Assembly: GCA_013180625.2 (NCBI GenBank)
Contig: SNVD02008206.1
Span: forward strand, 248,001-312,000
Direction: 5' to 3'
DNA from: Boswellia sacra
Taxonomy: Eukaryota; Streptophyta; Magnoliopsida; Sapindales; Burseraceae
Length of the DNA: 64,000 nucleotides
The position numbers were made by a program, and so were the translations under genes. The notes beneath the pieces are model-generated. The model did no database searches, was not told where the DNA came from, and saw only the letters and a list, made by a program, of their open reading frames with translations. Shown here piece after piece: positions 12,871 to 24,995 of the stretch; the first letter of the stretch is position 1; every line of letters starts with the position of its first letter.

Positions 12871-13133
12871 TTTCATTCCCTCTCTTTCTTTTGCCCTAAA
12901 TCGATTTCCCTCCACTCTTTCCGTCGTTCCCTCGCTTTCTCCTTATCTCCCTCGCTCGAATCCCTTATCTCCCTCACTCGATCAATCTTTCTCTTTTTCA
13001 ATCGACTCTTAGCAGCTCAATCCCTCATCTCCCTTGCTCCCTATTCGCCGGTATCTCTTCCTCAATCCATCACTCAGGTCGATCGGTCTGCACTGGTTTC
13101 TCCATCACCGGTTTCTCTCAAGTTCATGTAAGC

Positions 13134-13173
<40 letters not shown>

Positions 13174-14010
13174 CCTCTCGCTCTCCATTCTCTTTGATTT
13201 TCCTGGTGCAGTGGTTTTTTTTTCTTTCTTATTTCTGGCGGGTTTGCTACAGTTTGCATGTGTGCATCAGGAAGGAGAAAAGGGCTTTCAGAACTTTATA
13301 TCTATATTTCATTTCTTGCTTGCCTGCTTGCCTAGGCCTTTGTTTTGTTATTTGTTTCCTTGCAAGAAATAAACAAGATTGTCCATGGTCAGAGAATTTT
13401 CTATTTGTTTGTTTTTCTACTTTGTCTTCGGAAACTAAGTTGTTTTTGGTTGCTTTGGTAGTTATATTTTTGAGCTTTTTTTGGTTGTTTATATTTTTTT
13501 GTTCTGTTTTGGGCCAGACTTGAGAGAATAAGAAAAATTTGAGCTTTCTAGGTTAGGATGGTTAGAAGTTAAAGTGTTGTCGTTTTTGCTCTTTGGGTGT
13601 CTGCGCGTGCGTTTTGAGTTATTTGAGATTTTGTTCTGTTTTCGGCATCTGATTGTGGACATTGTGCTTGATTGGTAAGAGAGCAGGTATGTTTTGAGAA
13701 ATTCACATGTTATGCAAAGTGCCATCTCATTCAGAAATCACCCAGAGAATTTGTCTTTCTTTTCAGCCAAAATTAAATAAAATAATTCTTTTAAGGGTGG
13801 TTACAGTGATTTCACAGGAATATTTGGGCCAATGATCTTGCTGCTTCCCTCTCTACCCTGCAGGAACTTGAGGGCATTGTTGGCAAAGGTATTCATTTTC
13901 TGCTCGCATAATCTTTTACATGGTGATGAGTTCCTTTTTTATATTTATTTTTTTTATTTTACCATATGAATTTCTTTCTTTTCCATCTGTTGTTGCTTAA
14001 ATTTTCTTTC
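12871..14010 (+). other. CT-rich leader-like region and possible unidentified exon in E1
   Basis: The region downstream of the TATA-like block is CT-rich (including a CT run at about 13138-13171) and resembles a plant 5' leader and first intron. Around 13817-13890 a short open stretch ending at CAAAG|GT reads ELEGIVGKG in one frame and looks exon-like, but I cannot assign it. Other open frames here are low-complexity Ser/Leu-rich and not credible. Confidence 0.3.
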
Positions 14011-14013
14011 CAG

Positions 14014-17000
14014 GCATTGGAGTGCTTGGTTTGACTAGCTTCTGTAAGGCGTTCTTTATTTACAAATGATGCTGCTCGTTCTAAGTTTTTGGCCCACTTG
14101 ATGACAGGAACAAAGGACATTCTTCAGACTAGGCAAGGTAAATTTTGCTCATTACTTCCATTCTTCTTTGTTTTAGACTTTTTCTCTTTCCATTGTCTTT
14201 TCACCGTCCTAATTGATATAACAATACTTGGTTTATGCTGGAGGATGTCCCTTTGCTAATTTTGTTGTATTGGGTAATATAAGGCAGTCGCTAAGTTTTC
14301 GTTCTTATTGTGGACGTTCAGACCAAACATATTATGATTTTGCTTTGATACTTGTTTTTGTGCTGATTAGTTCTATGCGCAATTGATTTGTCATTAATGT
14401 GTGGAATTTATCATTTCTGTAATTGGAGCATACAAGACAGTTTGCTTCATATTTACTGCTGGTGGTAGTGGGGTTTTAGTGGGGATAATTTGGAAAATTG
14501 AACTGATTGTCATCATATTGCTTCCTGGATCAGAAGGATAATAAAGTTGGGATTGATTTCAATGGCAATTGATCTATTTAGTCTGAATGTGTTAAGTTAT
14601 AGACAAAGAAGTTCAAGCATAAATATTATATACTTGGCAAATTGTTCTGGCTTGGAATCTGTTCCACTGTTGAATCTGCTTCCTGGTTGAGATTTGTTAG
14701 AGTATATGATTTATCATGTCTAATTAATGAAATGCTTTATAGTAAATCGATTATGAATGAATGTCCTGATCTTGGAAGGTGATGCATTGAAGTTTTGATA
14801 ATTCGTCCATACAGAAATAGGCATCCATGTTACGAGTTTAGTTTTAATCTCTTGTAAGATTTATTTTGTTTGCTTTACTTATTTTTTTTTCTTTTTGTCG
14901 GTTGCATGCAATCCCCTCCCTGTCTAGGACTCAGGTCTTGCTGACCATGATAATTACGATGAGTATTGTCGCCTTCTTGGTCATTTCAGAGTGAATTATC
15001 AGGTAATTATTAGATGGACTTTTGACATTAATTTCTTTCTTTTCCATCTGTTGTTGTAATGCAATGGATAACTTGAGTGCACGTACAGTTGTTTAACTAC
15101 AACAAATAATTTTTTGGCTTTGTAAATACATTAAGCATTTCTCGGTGCATGCATATAGCCGAATAGATCTTGGTTATGTTAGTTTCTCTTAATAGATTCA
15201 TACTTTAAGATATTAACCCAAACATCAGTCTTCCGTGACAAAATGCATGGAGGTTGGTTCTTCACCTGCTGCCTCGTTGGCAAAAAGCCATAAGCTTCTT
15301 GCTTCGTCAAGATTGTAGGATTGAGCAGAAGCCTTAAATTTGACTCAACTTTGCTAAGTGGATTAGAAGGGGATTTCTTGGTTATCACCAAAAAAGGGGG
15401 AAAAAAACTCTGCACCTTTTCATTTTAGCTAATCAAATTAGAGTAAGACTTTCCTGTTGTTTTGTAGTGTGTAATTGAGGAAATTGTTGTGGACAGATTT
15501 GTTGGCTGCAACTCTAGGCCATGAATTTGAATTTTTATTATGATGCACAGATACTTGAGTGTGCATCATTTTGTATGGTGATTTAAATGTTATAAAATTG
15601 CAAATTGATAAGTGATTTTTTATGCTATCTCAATTTGGAGATGCCAAACTTGTAATTTTATTTTGTCTTTTAGCTAGAAATAATAAATCTGTGTTGTATT
15701 CAGGTTTTAGTTACTTCTCTCTGATCATTGAACATGACTGCTGACATTTATTAAATTTAAAATTTGTGATGCAGTTGTCAGAGCTTGTGAATGTGGAAGG
15801 CTATAGTGATTGGATACGATTAGTAGCTGAGTTTACTATAAAGTCCTTACAATCTTGGCAGGTTGACTGGTGTTCATAACTTTTAAGCATGTCCGAAAGA
15901 TTGACGTCTAACTGTATCAAGCTTTAATTTAATTCTGCATCTTGAAATACATTAATGCCTTGAACTTTTTATAGCTATTACAGGTGGACTACCGGTTCAC
16001 TTTCTTGTATTCTTTTCTCTGGAACTCATTAATAAAATCTGCTTTTTGTTTCTTATTATATAAAAAAATAGTGTCTCTAGATTGTTTAATTATTTTTTGT
16101 TCTAAGAGGAAATCATTTGGGATCCACATTACCCCCTTGAACCTTGAATTCTAATTAAATTTATATCTTCTACTAGTGGGCCAGCAGCAGTGTATACTAC
16201 CTCTTGGGGCTCTGGTCTAGACTGGTGACTTCTGTACCTTATTTGAAAGGTGATGCACCAAGTTTGTTGGATGAATTTGTTCCCAAAATCACTGAAGGTT
16301 TTATCACATCAAGGTTCAACTCTGTGCAGGTATAAACATGCTTTTGTTTGGGGCTGATACTTTGATTTTCTCATAAAGTTTATTTTATTAATAGGAATCT
16401 TTCTTTTAATTTCCTTCTTTACATGTTCTGTAGGCTGGATTTCCGGATGATCTTTCTGAGAATCCACTAGACAATGTTGAACTTCTTCAGGATCAGCTAG
16501 ATTGCTTTCCGTACCTTTGCAGATTCCAGGTTCAAAATTGATTGCTATATATTTATTCTTCATTTAACTTTTCCATTCGAAAAGATAGTGTAGACCTCAA
16601 AATTCAACTTCTTAGTCTTCTGCCATTTTTGTATTTATCCAACTCTTGATCTTCTTTGTTTGGTGTGATTTATAAGTATATAGTTTAAATGTGTTGATGA
16701 CTTATTTTTTCTCTTGCAGTATGAAACAAGTGGCTTGTTTATAATAAAGATAGTGGAGCCCATTCTTCTGTCGTATACGGTATGATCATTTATTATATGC
16801 GAGTCCTCTTTTTATGATCAAGAATATTCATGGACATATTAAGTGAAAATTTGATCTTAATATGTTTCTCAATTGACATATACTTCTTAATTGACATATA
16901 CAGGAACGGGTACATGTATAGTCTGGTGATAACAATGAGCTTTCTGTGATTGAAGCCAAACTTGCTTGGATTGTTCATATTATTGCTGCTATTCTTAAAA

Positions 17001-19099
17001 TAAAACAATGTACTGGTTGTAGGTAAAATCTTCTTCCAGTTGTTACTTGTTATTATTTTTTTTTTCACAACATCATTTTCTAGAAGCCAAAAGATTTTTT
17101 AATGGTGTTTATATTTAATTACGTTTGTCTGTGCAGCATGGAATCACAAGAAGTTCTTGATGCAGAACTTTCAGCTCGTGTTTTGCAAGTGATAAATGTC
17201 ACTGATAGTGGCCGACATAGCCAGGTATATCGTAGGAAGAATTGTGTTTAGATTATATGAACTTGTTGGATTCAGCTTTTGCAATATTCACTTAATTTTC
17301 TTTTCATTGTCAGAGGTATCGTGAATTGAGTAAGCAGAGACTTGATCGGGCAATTCTCACCTTCTTTCAGCATTTCAGAAAGTCTTATGTGGGAGATCAA
17401 GCTATGCATTCCTCCAAGGTAATTAAGTTTCTCTATGTTCTTCAATGCCTTTTTTCTTTATGTGTCTGCATATCCTTTGAGGCTCTCTCTCTGTTGCAGC
17501 AGCTTTATGCCCAGTTATCTGAGCTTCTTGGACTTCATGATCATCTTCTACTACTGAATGTAATTGTGGGGAAGATTGCTACAAACCTCAAGTGTTACAC
17601 TGAGGTGATTGCTTTTATTTTTGCTTTCTGCTTCATCATATTATTCTGGGAATTCTACTAATATCTAAATTTTTGCCTAATTTCAGAGTGAGGAGGTTAT
17701 TGATCATACATTAAGTTTGTTCTTGGAGCTGGCATCTAGGTTAGTATTATGACCTCAGTTTCTGGAAATATTGGAGCCGCTCTTCAGTTTTGTTTTATAA
17801 ACTTCACATAATCCCTTTGATAGTTTTTAGTTTGTATGACTACTGTATTTCTTTTTTTCAGTATATGACTGGAAAGCTGCTTTTGAAGTTGGATACCATC
17901 AAGTTCATAGTTGCAAATCACACTGTAATTCCATCTGTAACATTATTTCAGTCATTCATTACTCTTTAGTTTAATGTATTTGTTTAAAACTAAATCCCTT
18001 TGTATGAATTTCTCATTTCAGAGAGAGCATTTTCCTTTTTTGGAAGAATATAGATGCTCTCGTAACAGAACAACTTTTTACTACACCATTGGCTGGTTGA
18101 TTTTCATGGAAGATAGCCCTGTGAAATTTAAGTCTTCAACGGATCCACTTTTACAAGTAAAAATACTCCCTTTCTTTCTTCATGTGTTGTAATAGATCAT
18201 CTTGATGTGCCTTGTGGATCTCCTCATGTGTCTTAGAAATAGTCGCATACTTCCTTGAGATTATCTTCTTTTTTTTTTTCCCTTCCTTCCAGAAGGAAAG
18301 ATTACAACAATACTCAGGAACCAATGGTAAACTAATTCATACTGGTCTTAATTAAGGCACAATGAGAAATATAATTAATTGAAACCAATTGTGATTTTGA
18401 TATGTTAACAAATCACTCTGATCTTAAATTTTTAACATCTTTTGTCAAGAATTGAGGCAATCAAAAAATATTTGAAGTGGAATGAGAAAATTTTAGATTA
18501 TTTGGAAATTAGACATGGAAGTACTAAGCGATTTTTGGAAATTGTCTATTCTTAGTACTTTGAGATTTTTTGGCTTAGGTACATTGTTATTTATTGCTTA
18601 TAGGGGGCTGTTTTTTTAGCTGTAGAGGGATGGAACACAGGGTATTACCATTAGGCTTTATGTTATGAGATGTTAAACTTAATGAGAGTATATACTTTGT
18701 TCTGCAGTTTATTTAGTGATCTTAAGCTAGTGGTTCACAAGTTTAGTTGACTTTGCATTACTGGTTTTTTATTTTAGTTGTTTTTTGGGCATTGAAGTTG
18801 TATATTTGGTGCTTTAGGTTTTCATCAGTTTGGAATCAACCCCTGATTCGATGTTTCAAACTGAGACGGTGAAGTATGCTTTGATTGGGCTAATGAGGGA
18901 TCTCAGAGGTATTGCAATGGCCACAAATAGGTTAGTAAGTGTGCAATTTCTTAATTTGGTCATTTTTTGACAAGCAGCAACATGATTTCTTTTTCTGGAC
19001 ATCAATCGCAGAACATATGGGCTTCTATTTGATTGGCTGTATCCAGCACATATGCCACTTCTCTTGAAAGGCATCTCACATTGGACTGATACACCAGAG
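14014..19099 (+). pseudogene. Captured exportin-7 (XPO7/RanBP16-like) gene fragment in E1
   Basis: About fourteen consecutive exons of the importin-beta-family nuclear exporter exportin-7 are present, with introns kept. Exons by eye: 14014-14137, 14935-15002, 15775-15861, 16177-16329, 16434-16529, 16720-16779, 16904-17022, 17137-17224, 17314-17418, 17500-17604, 17687-17739, 17862-17924, 18022-18156, 18818-18930 and 19012 onward. Diagnostic stretches are FTNDAARSKFLAHLMTGTK, LSELVNVEGYSDWIRLVAEF and LYPAHMPLLLKGISHWTDTPE. Splice sites are mostly intact. In-frame stops occur at 14032-14034 (CGA to TGA) and 16919-16921. The 5' and 3' parts of the native gene are missing. Retained introns show capture at the DNA level. 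From 16922 on, the spliced frame stays open and runs into the NRAP piece. Confidence 0.9.
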
Positions 19100-20497
19100 G
19101 TACAGGGATGGAACACAAGGTACAAGGATATGGTTAGTTTATTTCTTTCTTTCTACATCAAGTAATTCAAAGCAGTTGAAGTTGTCTGCCTTTTCCTTCT
19201 CTTTGTTAAACCAATCCAAAAGAATTCCAGTGAGTCACAGTTGTTGTTCTAGCATAGCTAGATTACCTGATTCTTGATTGAAACACGCTCCCTTTCATTG
19301 TCTGTTGATGTCTGAATTCAATTGTCTGAATTCAAAATGATTCTTGATTGAAACATAGCATAGCTTATTCTTGTTGTTTTCTGATTCCAGGGCTTAACAG
19401 TACTTGATAGAGAGCCACTGCTTGTGGGAATTTCTACCAGCACTCTAGAAAAAGTTTTCAGGATCGTTGATATTGGTCCAAATGCTGAAAATAAAGAGGA
19501 GGTATTTGAGATTATTATTTTAAATATGGTAATTATTTTTTCTTCTTATTCAAGTCTTAATTTCACATGCGTTTTGTGCTAGGCTCTCAGGTTTCGGAAG
19601 TTTTGGGGGGAGAAGGCAGAGCTTCGGAGATTTAAAGATGGTACAATTGCAGAAAGCACGGGTGACTATTTATCATTCTTCTGTTAGCATTTCTTGGTTG
19701 AGTTTGTGTTGGTGGTGATGATTAATGTGACACAGGTATTTCCCCATTACAGTATGGGAAAGTGAGCAGTGGGCAAGACATCTAATTTTAAAACGCATTA
19801 TTGAGCATGTGCTTCTGCGACATCTTTGTCTATCAAAAGAAAATGTTGTGCAAATAGTTGATCAACTTGATTTTTCACTGCTTCATGGTGCTAAAGGTGA
19901 TTCTATGGACCATAGACTACCACTAATTTTTGTTATTTTCTTCTTTGGGTAGTGTTCTTCTTTTTCTCACCTAGGAATCATTTAAAGCTTAAAAAAAGAT
20001 TTTTATTTGGTCTCAGATCCTGTATCATATTCTGGAAGTTTGCTTGAGGCATTCGAAGTTTTATCAAAGCGCTTGCGTCTTATCGAAGATATCCCCTTGA
20101 GGATTTCTAGTGTACAACCATTGGACTCTGGTAAATTTTCTTAGCATTAAAAACTCTGATAAAGTAGAGTTTTGACTTGGCTTTATATTTCTTAGTCTTC
20201 TGAATGCTTAACCGTCGTGGCCAATGATATTTATGTATGCTTATCATTTTTACAGCTTTCAGGTTCACATCTGTGTTCCCTCCAGAACCTCATCCACTGG
20301 CTAAAGAAAAACTTCATGCTTCAAAACTAAATAAGATGACACCTGCTTGCATTCAGCCATTGGAAGTTATGATTCAGGCATGGTTCTCTATTTGTTGGTT
20401 GTTTCCTAAAACATTGATTTAAATTTTCAGATTTTCTCTAAAGATCTTTTACTTTCTCTATTAGTTGGAAGGTTCTGGGAATTGGCCGATGGACCCT
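19100..20497 (+). pseudogene. Captured NRAP/nucleolar protein 6 (NOL6) gene fragment in E1
   Basis: This is a middle piece of the nucleolar protein NRAP (NOL6), which acts in small-subunit rRNA processing. Exons: the tail of 19012-19132 (WNTRYKDM), 19391-19501 (LTVLDREPLLVGIS), 19583-19661 (FRKFWGEKAELRRFKDGTIAEST), 19753-19896, 20017-20130, 20256-20377 and 20465 to about 20497 (LEGSGNWPMDP). The intron after 20377 has a GC donor (CAG|GC). Exon phases fit throughout. The first exon is a hybrid with exportin-7, joined without a frame break after TDTPEV. The piece ends in a CTT-rich tract at about 20510-20540, where the native downstream exons are absent. Confidence 0.88.
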
Positions 20498-20647
20498 TGG
20501 AGAAGCCATATATTTTTCTTCTTCTTCTTCTTTTTTTTTTCAAAAATTGTTTATAAATAAGCTTTTGTATCTGTTTAGTAATGGTTTGGTGCTATTTTTC
20601 ATAAGAATAAAAAATTGTGATTATAGTCTTGGTTTTGATGAATATAG

Positions 20648-20687
20648 GTATTCCTGAAAGGACCATCTTTATATGCCTTTAAAGGCC
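20648..20687 (+). pseudogene. Captured CCS1 exon, left part
   Basis: After the acceptor AATATAG this reads VFLKGPSLYAFKG, the start of an exon of the chloroplast cytochrome c biogenesis protein CCS1 (ResB-like). The exon is cut at 20687 by the LTR retrotransposon; its remainder begins at 28624. The last five bases (AGGCC) are the duplicated target site. Confidence 0.8.
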
Positions 20688-22070
20688 TGACACATCCGAA
20701 AAAGGATTGTCTCCCAAGTATAAGAGTGTCGAAGTAATAAACCCGGTAAGACCGAGGTCGATCCACGAGGAAGGGGATTTTAGCGTTACAAATTATAAGT
20801 AAGCAAATATGATATGGATGCTTCAAAGGGACGACAAGATAATATCAAAAAATATAAATAAGAAACAAGTTCGTAAACAATAAAAGAGAATCACACAAGA
20901 GAAATCAACACAATAACAATGAAGGCTAAGGTTAGGGGATCCGCCCTTGATATTTCAAATAAGGATAATTAACTCATTTTAGTTATATGAATTATATTTG
21001 TTTCATTACCAATATTTATAACACTTCTTGTAAATGGGTTCAAGCATCCAATGTGCCAATCTCCATATGTCTACAACAAATCAAAGTTCCTAACTAGATT
21101 CGTGTCGGTAAGAAAGAACCATACGACATCTAGAAAGGATCCAAGCATTTGATGTGCCAAGGATTGTCGACAATGGATCAAGACCTCCACTTTACGAGTG
21201 GTGCCAAGATTGATTAAGAAATTAAATATAAATCATATTGAATAAACATTATAAGATTAAGATTATTAAGCACATATTAAGGGTTAGAGAATCCTTATTC
21301 TCATATCAAGGGTTTCACCCTTTCACCTTAGCAAAAAAGAAATTAGAAGAACATTATAATAGAAAGAAAATAAAATGCAAGAAAAAGGAAATTCATTAAT
21401 AACATAAACACCCAAAACACAATACAAGATCCTAGCCAAAGCCAAAATGTTCCAGCCAAGGCCAAGATGCCCTAATGGGTCACAAGGCAACTCTATTTAT
21501 AGATACATCCAGGGGCAAACTTGTCAAATTACAAGGGCATAATTGTCAAATATTAGTTGTAAATATCTTTGACAATTGTGATCATTAGGCACCGACTTTG
21601 ACCATCAATTTTGACATCGAAATGTTGTGAATTTTAATCACATGTCTTCGTAAAAGTTGTAGATATTTCTCTTAGCTTTCTAGAACATATTGATTTGCAC
21701 AATTTGGATACGTATTTTGAGAGATACGGTCCAAATACTGAGGCATGGTCAGACTGGGCCGAGACTGTAGATGGGTTCACTTCAAGCCCAATTTTGGTCC
21801 ACTAAGAGCCCGAATTTGATGATGTTTGTGAAATACAATCTTGTAGACAATTAAATCAGCTTTCCAAAACATTAAGAATTGCACCATTCTGATCTATAAA
21901 TAGAGAGTTATGCCCATTTTACCGAACCTGTAACAAAACCAAAATTAAGAGAAATTAATTCCAAAGATGCAAATGCTACAAATATGCTTAAGTTGAGGAA
22001 ATTAATGACACTATTAATGCAATATGATGAACTAAACTCTTATTAAACATGCATATTTAAGTGTTCATCA
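20688..22070 (-). repeat. 3' LTR of the LOG-carrying retrotransposon
   Basis: This is 1383 bp long, the same length as the partner at 27236-28618, with TG...CA ends on the minus strand. It differs from the partner mainly by scattered substitutions, clustered at about 21215-21285. Confidence 0.96.
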
Positions 22071-22080
22071 CACCCCCCAA
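22071..22080 (-). other. Polypurine tract of the retrotransposon
   Basis: On the minus strand TTGGGGGGTG lies immediately before the 3' LTR start TGATGAAC. This is the expected place for the plus-strand primer. Confidence 0.75.
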
Positions 22081-23428
22081 CTAGCTTATAGTCCCTAGCA
22101 ATTAAAACGTTATTATTTAGAAGTGATTTATAGAATTTTATATCCAAGGTGATCATTATTGCACTCTCCTTGATTTTATCCAAATAAACAAACTCTCAAC
22201 TGATTTTTTTTTAAATGACTCATGTACCCTTCAGTCAAGATATCCACAAACCTTCTTTTGTGCTCAGTTGACACATGACTATGGGGCTTATTAAAAATAA
22301 GCCATATCGGTTCTAGTATTTGTTAAGGCTAACAACCTTAGGTAGGGGATATTCATACATTTTATACATTTTTTCTTCTCTTTTTTTTTTCTCTTTTTTT
22401 TTTTTTTGAAAGAATGCATCTTTAACCCATGTAGCGAGCCTTAGGCTAATGACTCCCAGACCAGTTGGCCTTAGGGCATTAGGTGTTAAGACACCTCTAC
22501 GAGCTTAACGACTCGGGTTGCTGATGCTTTATTTTTGCTTAGAAACTTGTGGATAGTGCAATGTTCAATCTCATTAAGCTTTCTCCTTAATCCATGTAGC
22601 GAGCTTTGGGCCAATAGCTCCCAAACCAGTTGGTCTTAGGGTATTAGGTGTTGAGGCACCCCTCGGACTTAATTGCTCGAATTAAGGAGGCTACAAGACC
22701 AAACTTATCCACCATTACTTTCTCTCTTTTTTCTTTTTCTTTTTTTTCTTTCATTTTTCATTTTTTTCATTTTTTTTTTTAAAACTTTCCCCTTCCTTTT
22801 GTTGTTTTCCTAAACAAAACAAAAGAACTCAAATATTGCAATATTTCATTTCGCCACCCACAATCATACATCAAGGTATGTGTGTGTGTGAAGAAAGATT
22901 CATAGATACTTGCTTAATGAGCACATAAGCTCACAATTTATTAAATGATAAGGTTGTGAGAGTTCATAGATTTGAATGATTCAAAGTGAAATGAATAAGA
23001 CCTCCTGGTTATAAAATTCAAAAATCAAGACTAAATAATATCAAATAAGTCTTCAAAAATGCAAGAATAAAATGACAAATTGGTTAGAATGGGTTTCAAG
23101 AGTTCAAACTGGTCCTCCCTACTCTGCCATTCCTGACCCATAATGCGTCTCAAGAGGATTTGAACTCCTTACACCGCACTCTGAATTTAATTACTAACTC
23201 GCTTTTTTTTTTTTGCAAGAAAAAATAAAATTTCAAGACACACTTATGTCTACTATCCTTCCCCCCCCCCAACCAAATGAAACATTGTCCTCAATGTTTA
23301 AATGTAGAGAGATAAAGTATAGGAGAAATTACCTAAAGCTTCTGTTATTCAAGAGAGATGACCTGAAAGACTCATAAAATAACATGCTAAAAATAAAATA
23401 AAATAAAATAAAGGACAAGAAAAAAAAA
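22081..23428 (-). other. 3' untranslated region of the retrotransposon
   Basis: No open frame of interest is seen. The region holds T-rich and CTTT-rich tracts (22370-22410, 22720-22780) and two similar blocks (CCATGTAGCGAGC...TTAGGnnATTAGGTGTTnAG) at about 22430-22520 and 22590-22680, which read as an internal direct repeat about 160 bp apart. Just beyond the LOG stop (minus strand) is a run of eight T residues and TTTTA repeats, rather than a poly-A tail. Confidence 0.6.
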
Positions 23429-24079
23429 TTACAAACGGAGATTCAGATCCAATTTGAACTTTTTGTTTTGCCCTCCTGCCCAATTAATTTGAGTACTAGC
23501 TGGGTCAGGTTCATACTCAACTTCTTGCAATTTGTCAAGTAACTCACCAGCAGAAGTGGCAGAAACAAGGATCTTTCTCGCTGAATGAGGGATAAAATTT
23601 GGTTCCACAGCTGCATCAACAAAACTTATCAAAGGATCAAAGAAATTTTTAACATTCAACAAACCTATGGGTTTTTGATGGAGATTCAGTTGTGCCCAAG
23701 AGGCAATTTGAAAAATTTCTTCAAGAGTGCCAAAGCCACCTGGTAAAGCAATAAAGGCATCTGAGTTGATGAGTATATGTGCAATGCGTTCATGCATAGA
23801 GGAGACCTGTAACTCCTTCCCAACCGTTTTTCCAACAATACTTTCTACAGCCAAAGCTTTAGAAATAACTCCTAAAACTTGAGTACCTCCTACATGTGCA
23901 GCTGTTGACACACAACCCATTAACCCGAGGCTACCTCCCCCATAAACCACATGAATCTTTCTTTCAGCCAGTAGCCTACCAAGATAATTCCTTACTTCTA
24001 CGAACTCTTCACTTTTACCTGGTCGAGATCCACAGAATACACATATCCTTTGGATTCGACGTTTTGAAGTTCCCTCCAT
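23429..24079 (-). CDS. LOG family cytokinin riboside 5'-monophosphate phosphoribohydrolase, intronless, retrotransposon-borne
   Basis: LOG enzymes release active free-base cytokinin from the nucleotide in one step in the cytosol or nucleus. The 216-residue frame is the usual family length. It has the Rossmann-like start RICVFCGS (11-18), YGGGSLGLMG (46-55), SMHER (94-98, holding the conserved Arg) and the family signature PGGFGTLEE (113-121, with the catalytic-type Glu). It ends in a basic KKFKLDLNLRL tail, as in some plant LOG-like proteins. The start is the first ATG (MEGTSKRR). Plant LOG genes normally have several introns; this one has none, so it was captured from processed RNA. It lies in the same sense as gag and is not broken. 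Expression could come from the 5' LTR. Identity is certain; activity is unproven. Confidence 0.93.
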   Translation of the reverse strand: MEGTSKRRIQRICVFCGSRPGKSEEFVEVRNYLGRLLAERKIHVVYGGGSLGLMGCVSTAAHVGGTQVLGVISKALAVESIVGKTVGKELQVSSMHERIAHILINSDAFIALPGGFGTLEEIFQIASWAQLNLHQKPIGLLNVKNFFDPLISFVDAAVEPNFIPHSARKILVSATSAGELLDKLQEVEYEPDPASTQINWAGGQNKKFKLDLNLRL

Positions 24080-24394
24080 GTCTATGTAACTCTCTAATTA
24101 TGTGTGAAGAAGAGAACAAGACATGTGGTATTTATGGAGTGCAAAAAGGTATGCTAATGATGATATCTATCTAAGTAGCTCGATTGTTTGTTGAAAAAGT
24201 TGACAATAATGCCCAAAAATTCAAAAGATGATGAAATAAGACACCATAAGTCAAACAAAACATACAATTTCAAAAATGACAGCAATGAGGTATTAAAATT
24301 CAAAAATGATGGCACGCATGCATATGTACAGGTAGTTGTGACTGTGGCTCACATCTTCCTCTGGGTTTACGTCCAGAAACGGCTTAAACACCTT

Positions 24395-24942
24395 CTATGA
24401 GTTGGGGATATGCTTCCCATCCAGTTTTCTTATAAACTGGCAAACAGGGTCGTTTTGAGTCAGATTCCCAAGACTATAGCGTTCCTGCTCATCTCGGAAT
24501 TGTGTCCACAAATTAAAAATTTCACGCTGCACAAGTCCACAAGAATGCGTCTCAAGAGTCGTTCGGATATCATCCAAAGACTCCTTACTCAGTCCATTCT
24601 TGATGAACTGTAGTTTATCCTCTCGATTGTTAGACAAATATCCCAAGGAGCGGCAACGCTGGTTACAAGTCCATCTTGCACATCTGGACAAACTTGTAAC
24701 CTTTTCGCTCTTCGCTTTTTGGCATAAGAGCTTTTTCCCAAACCTGGCATATGGGAAACAAGATTATCTGAAAACTCACAAGAGAATCGAACCTTGGCTT
24801 CAATTAACCATCTTAAATCAGTAGGAATACCCTTACGCATCAACAACCTTAGTCTTTCTGCACGAGCTTTATAAATTTTAAGCAAATCATTTTGAGGAAG
24901 AGAGGGAAAATGTTTGTGCAATTTTGAGAGAATGGTATCCAT
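24395..24942 (-). CDS. Unidentified retrotransposon ORF, apparently frameshifted (two overlapping frames)
   Basis: A 117-residue frame (24942-24589, starting MDTILSKLHKHFPSL) overlaps a 98-residue frame (24691-24395, ending FIRKLDGKHIPNS). Read as one protein with a single frameshift between about 24600 and 24690, they would give roughly 180 residues. The composition is soluble, basic and helical-looking (KIYKARAERLRLLM; AKKRRAKRL), with Cys residues in the second half (CARWTCNQRC). I do not recognise a family. It lies between gag and LOG in the same sense, where pol would normally be. It may be element-specific or a second captured host piece. Confidence 0.45.
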
Positions 24943-24995
24943 GTGAAGAAATGAGAGAGAAGAAAAGAAAATGGATGCAAGGTGAGCAACAGTTT

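Noticed and set aside
13034..13725. Open frames of 60-112 codons near the left end of E1
   Set aside because: Ser/Leu/Phe-rich translations of the CT- and T-rich leader-like region, without conserved features.
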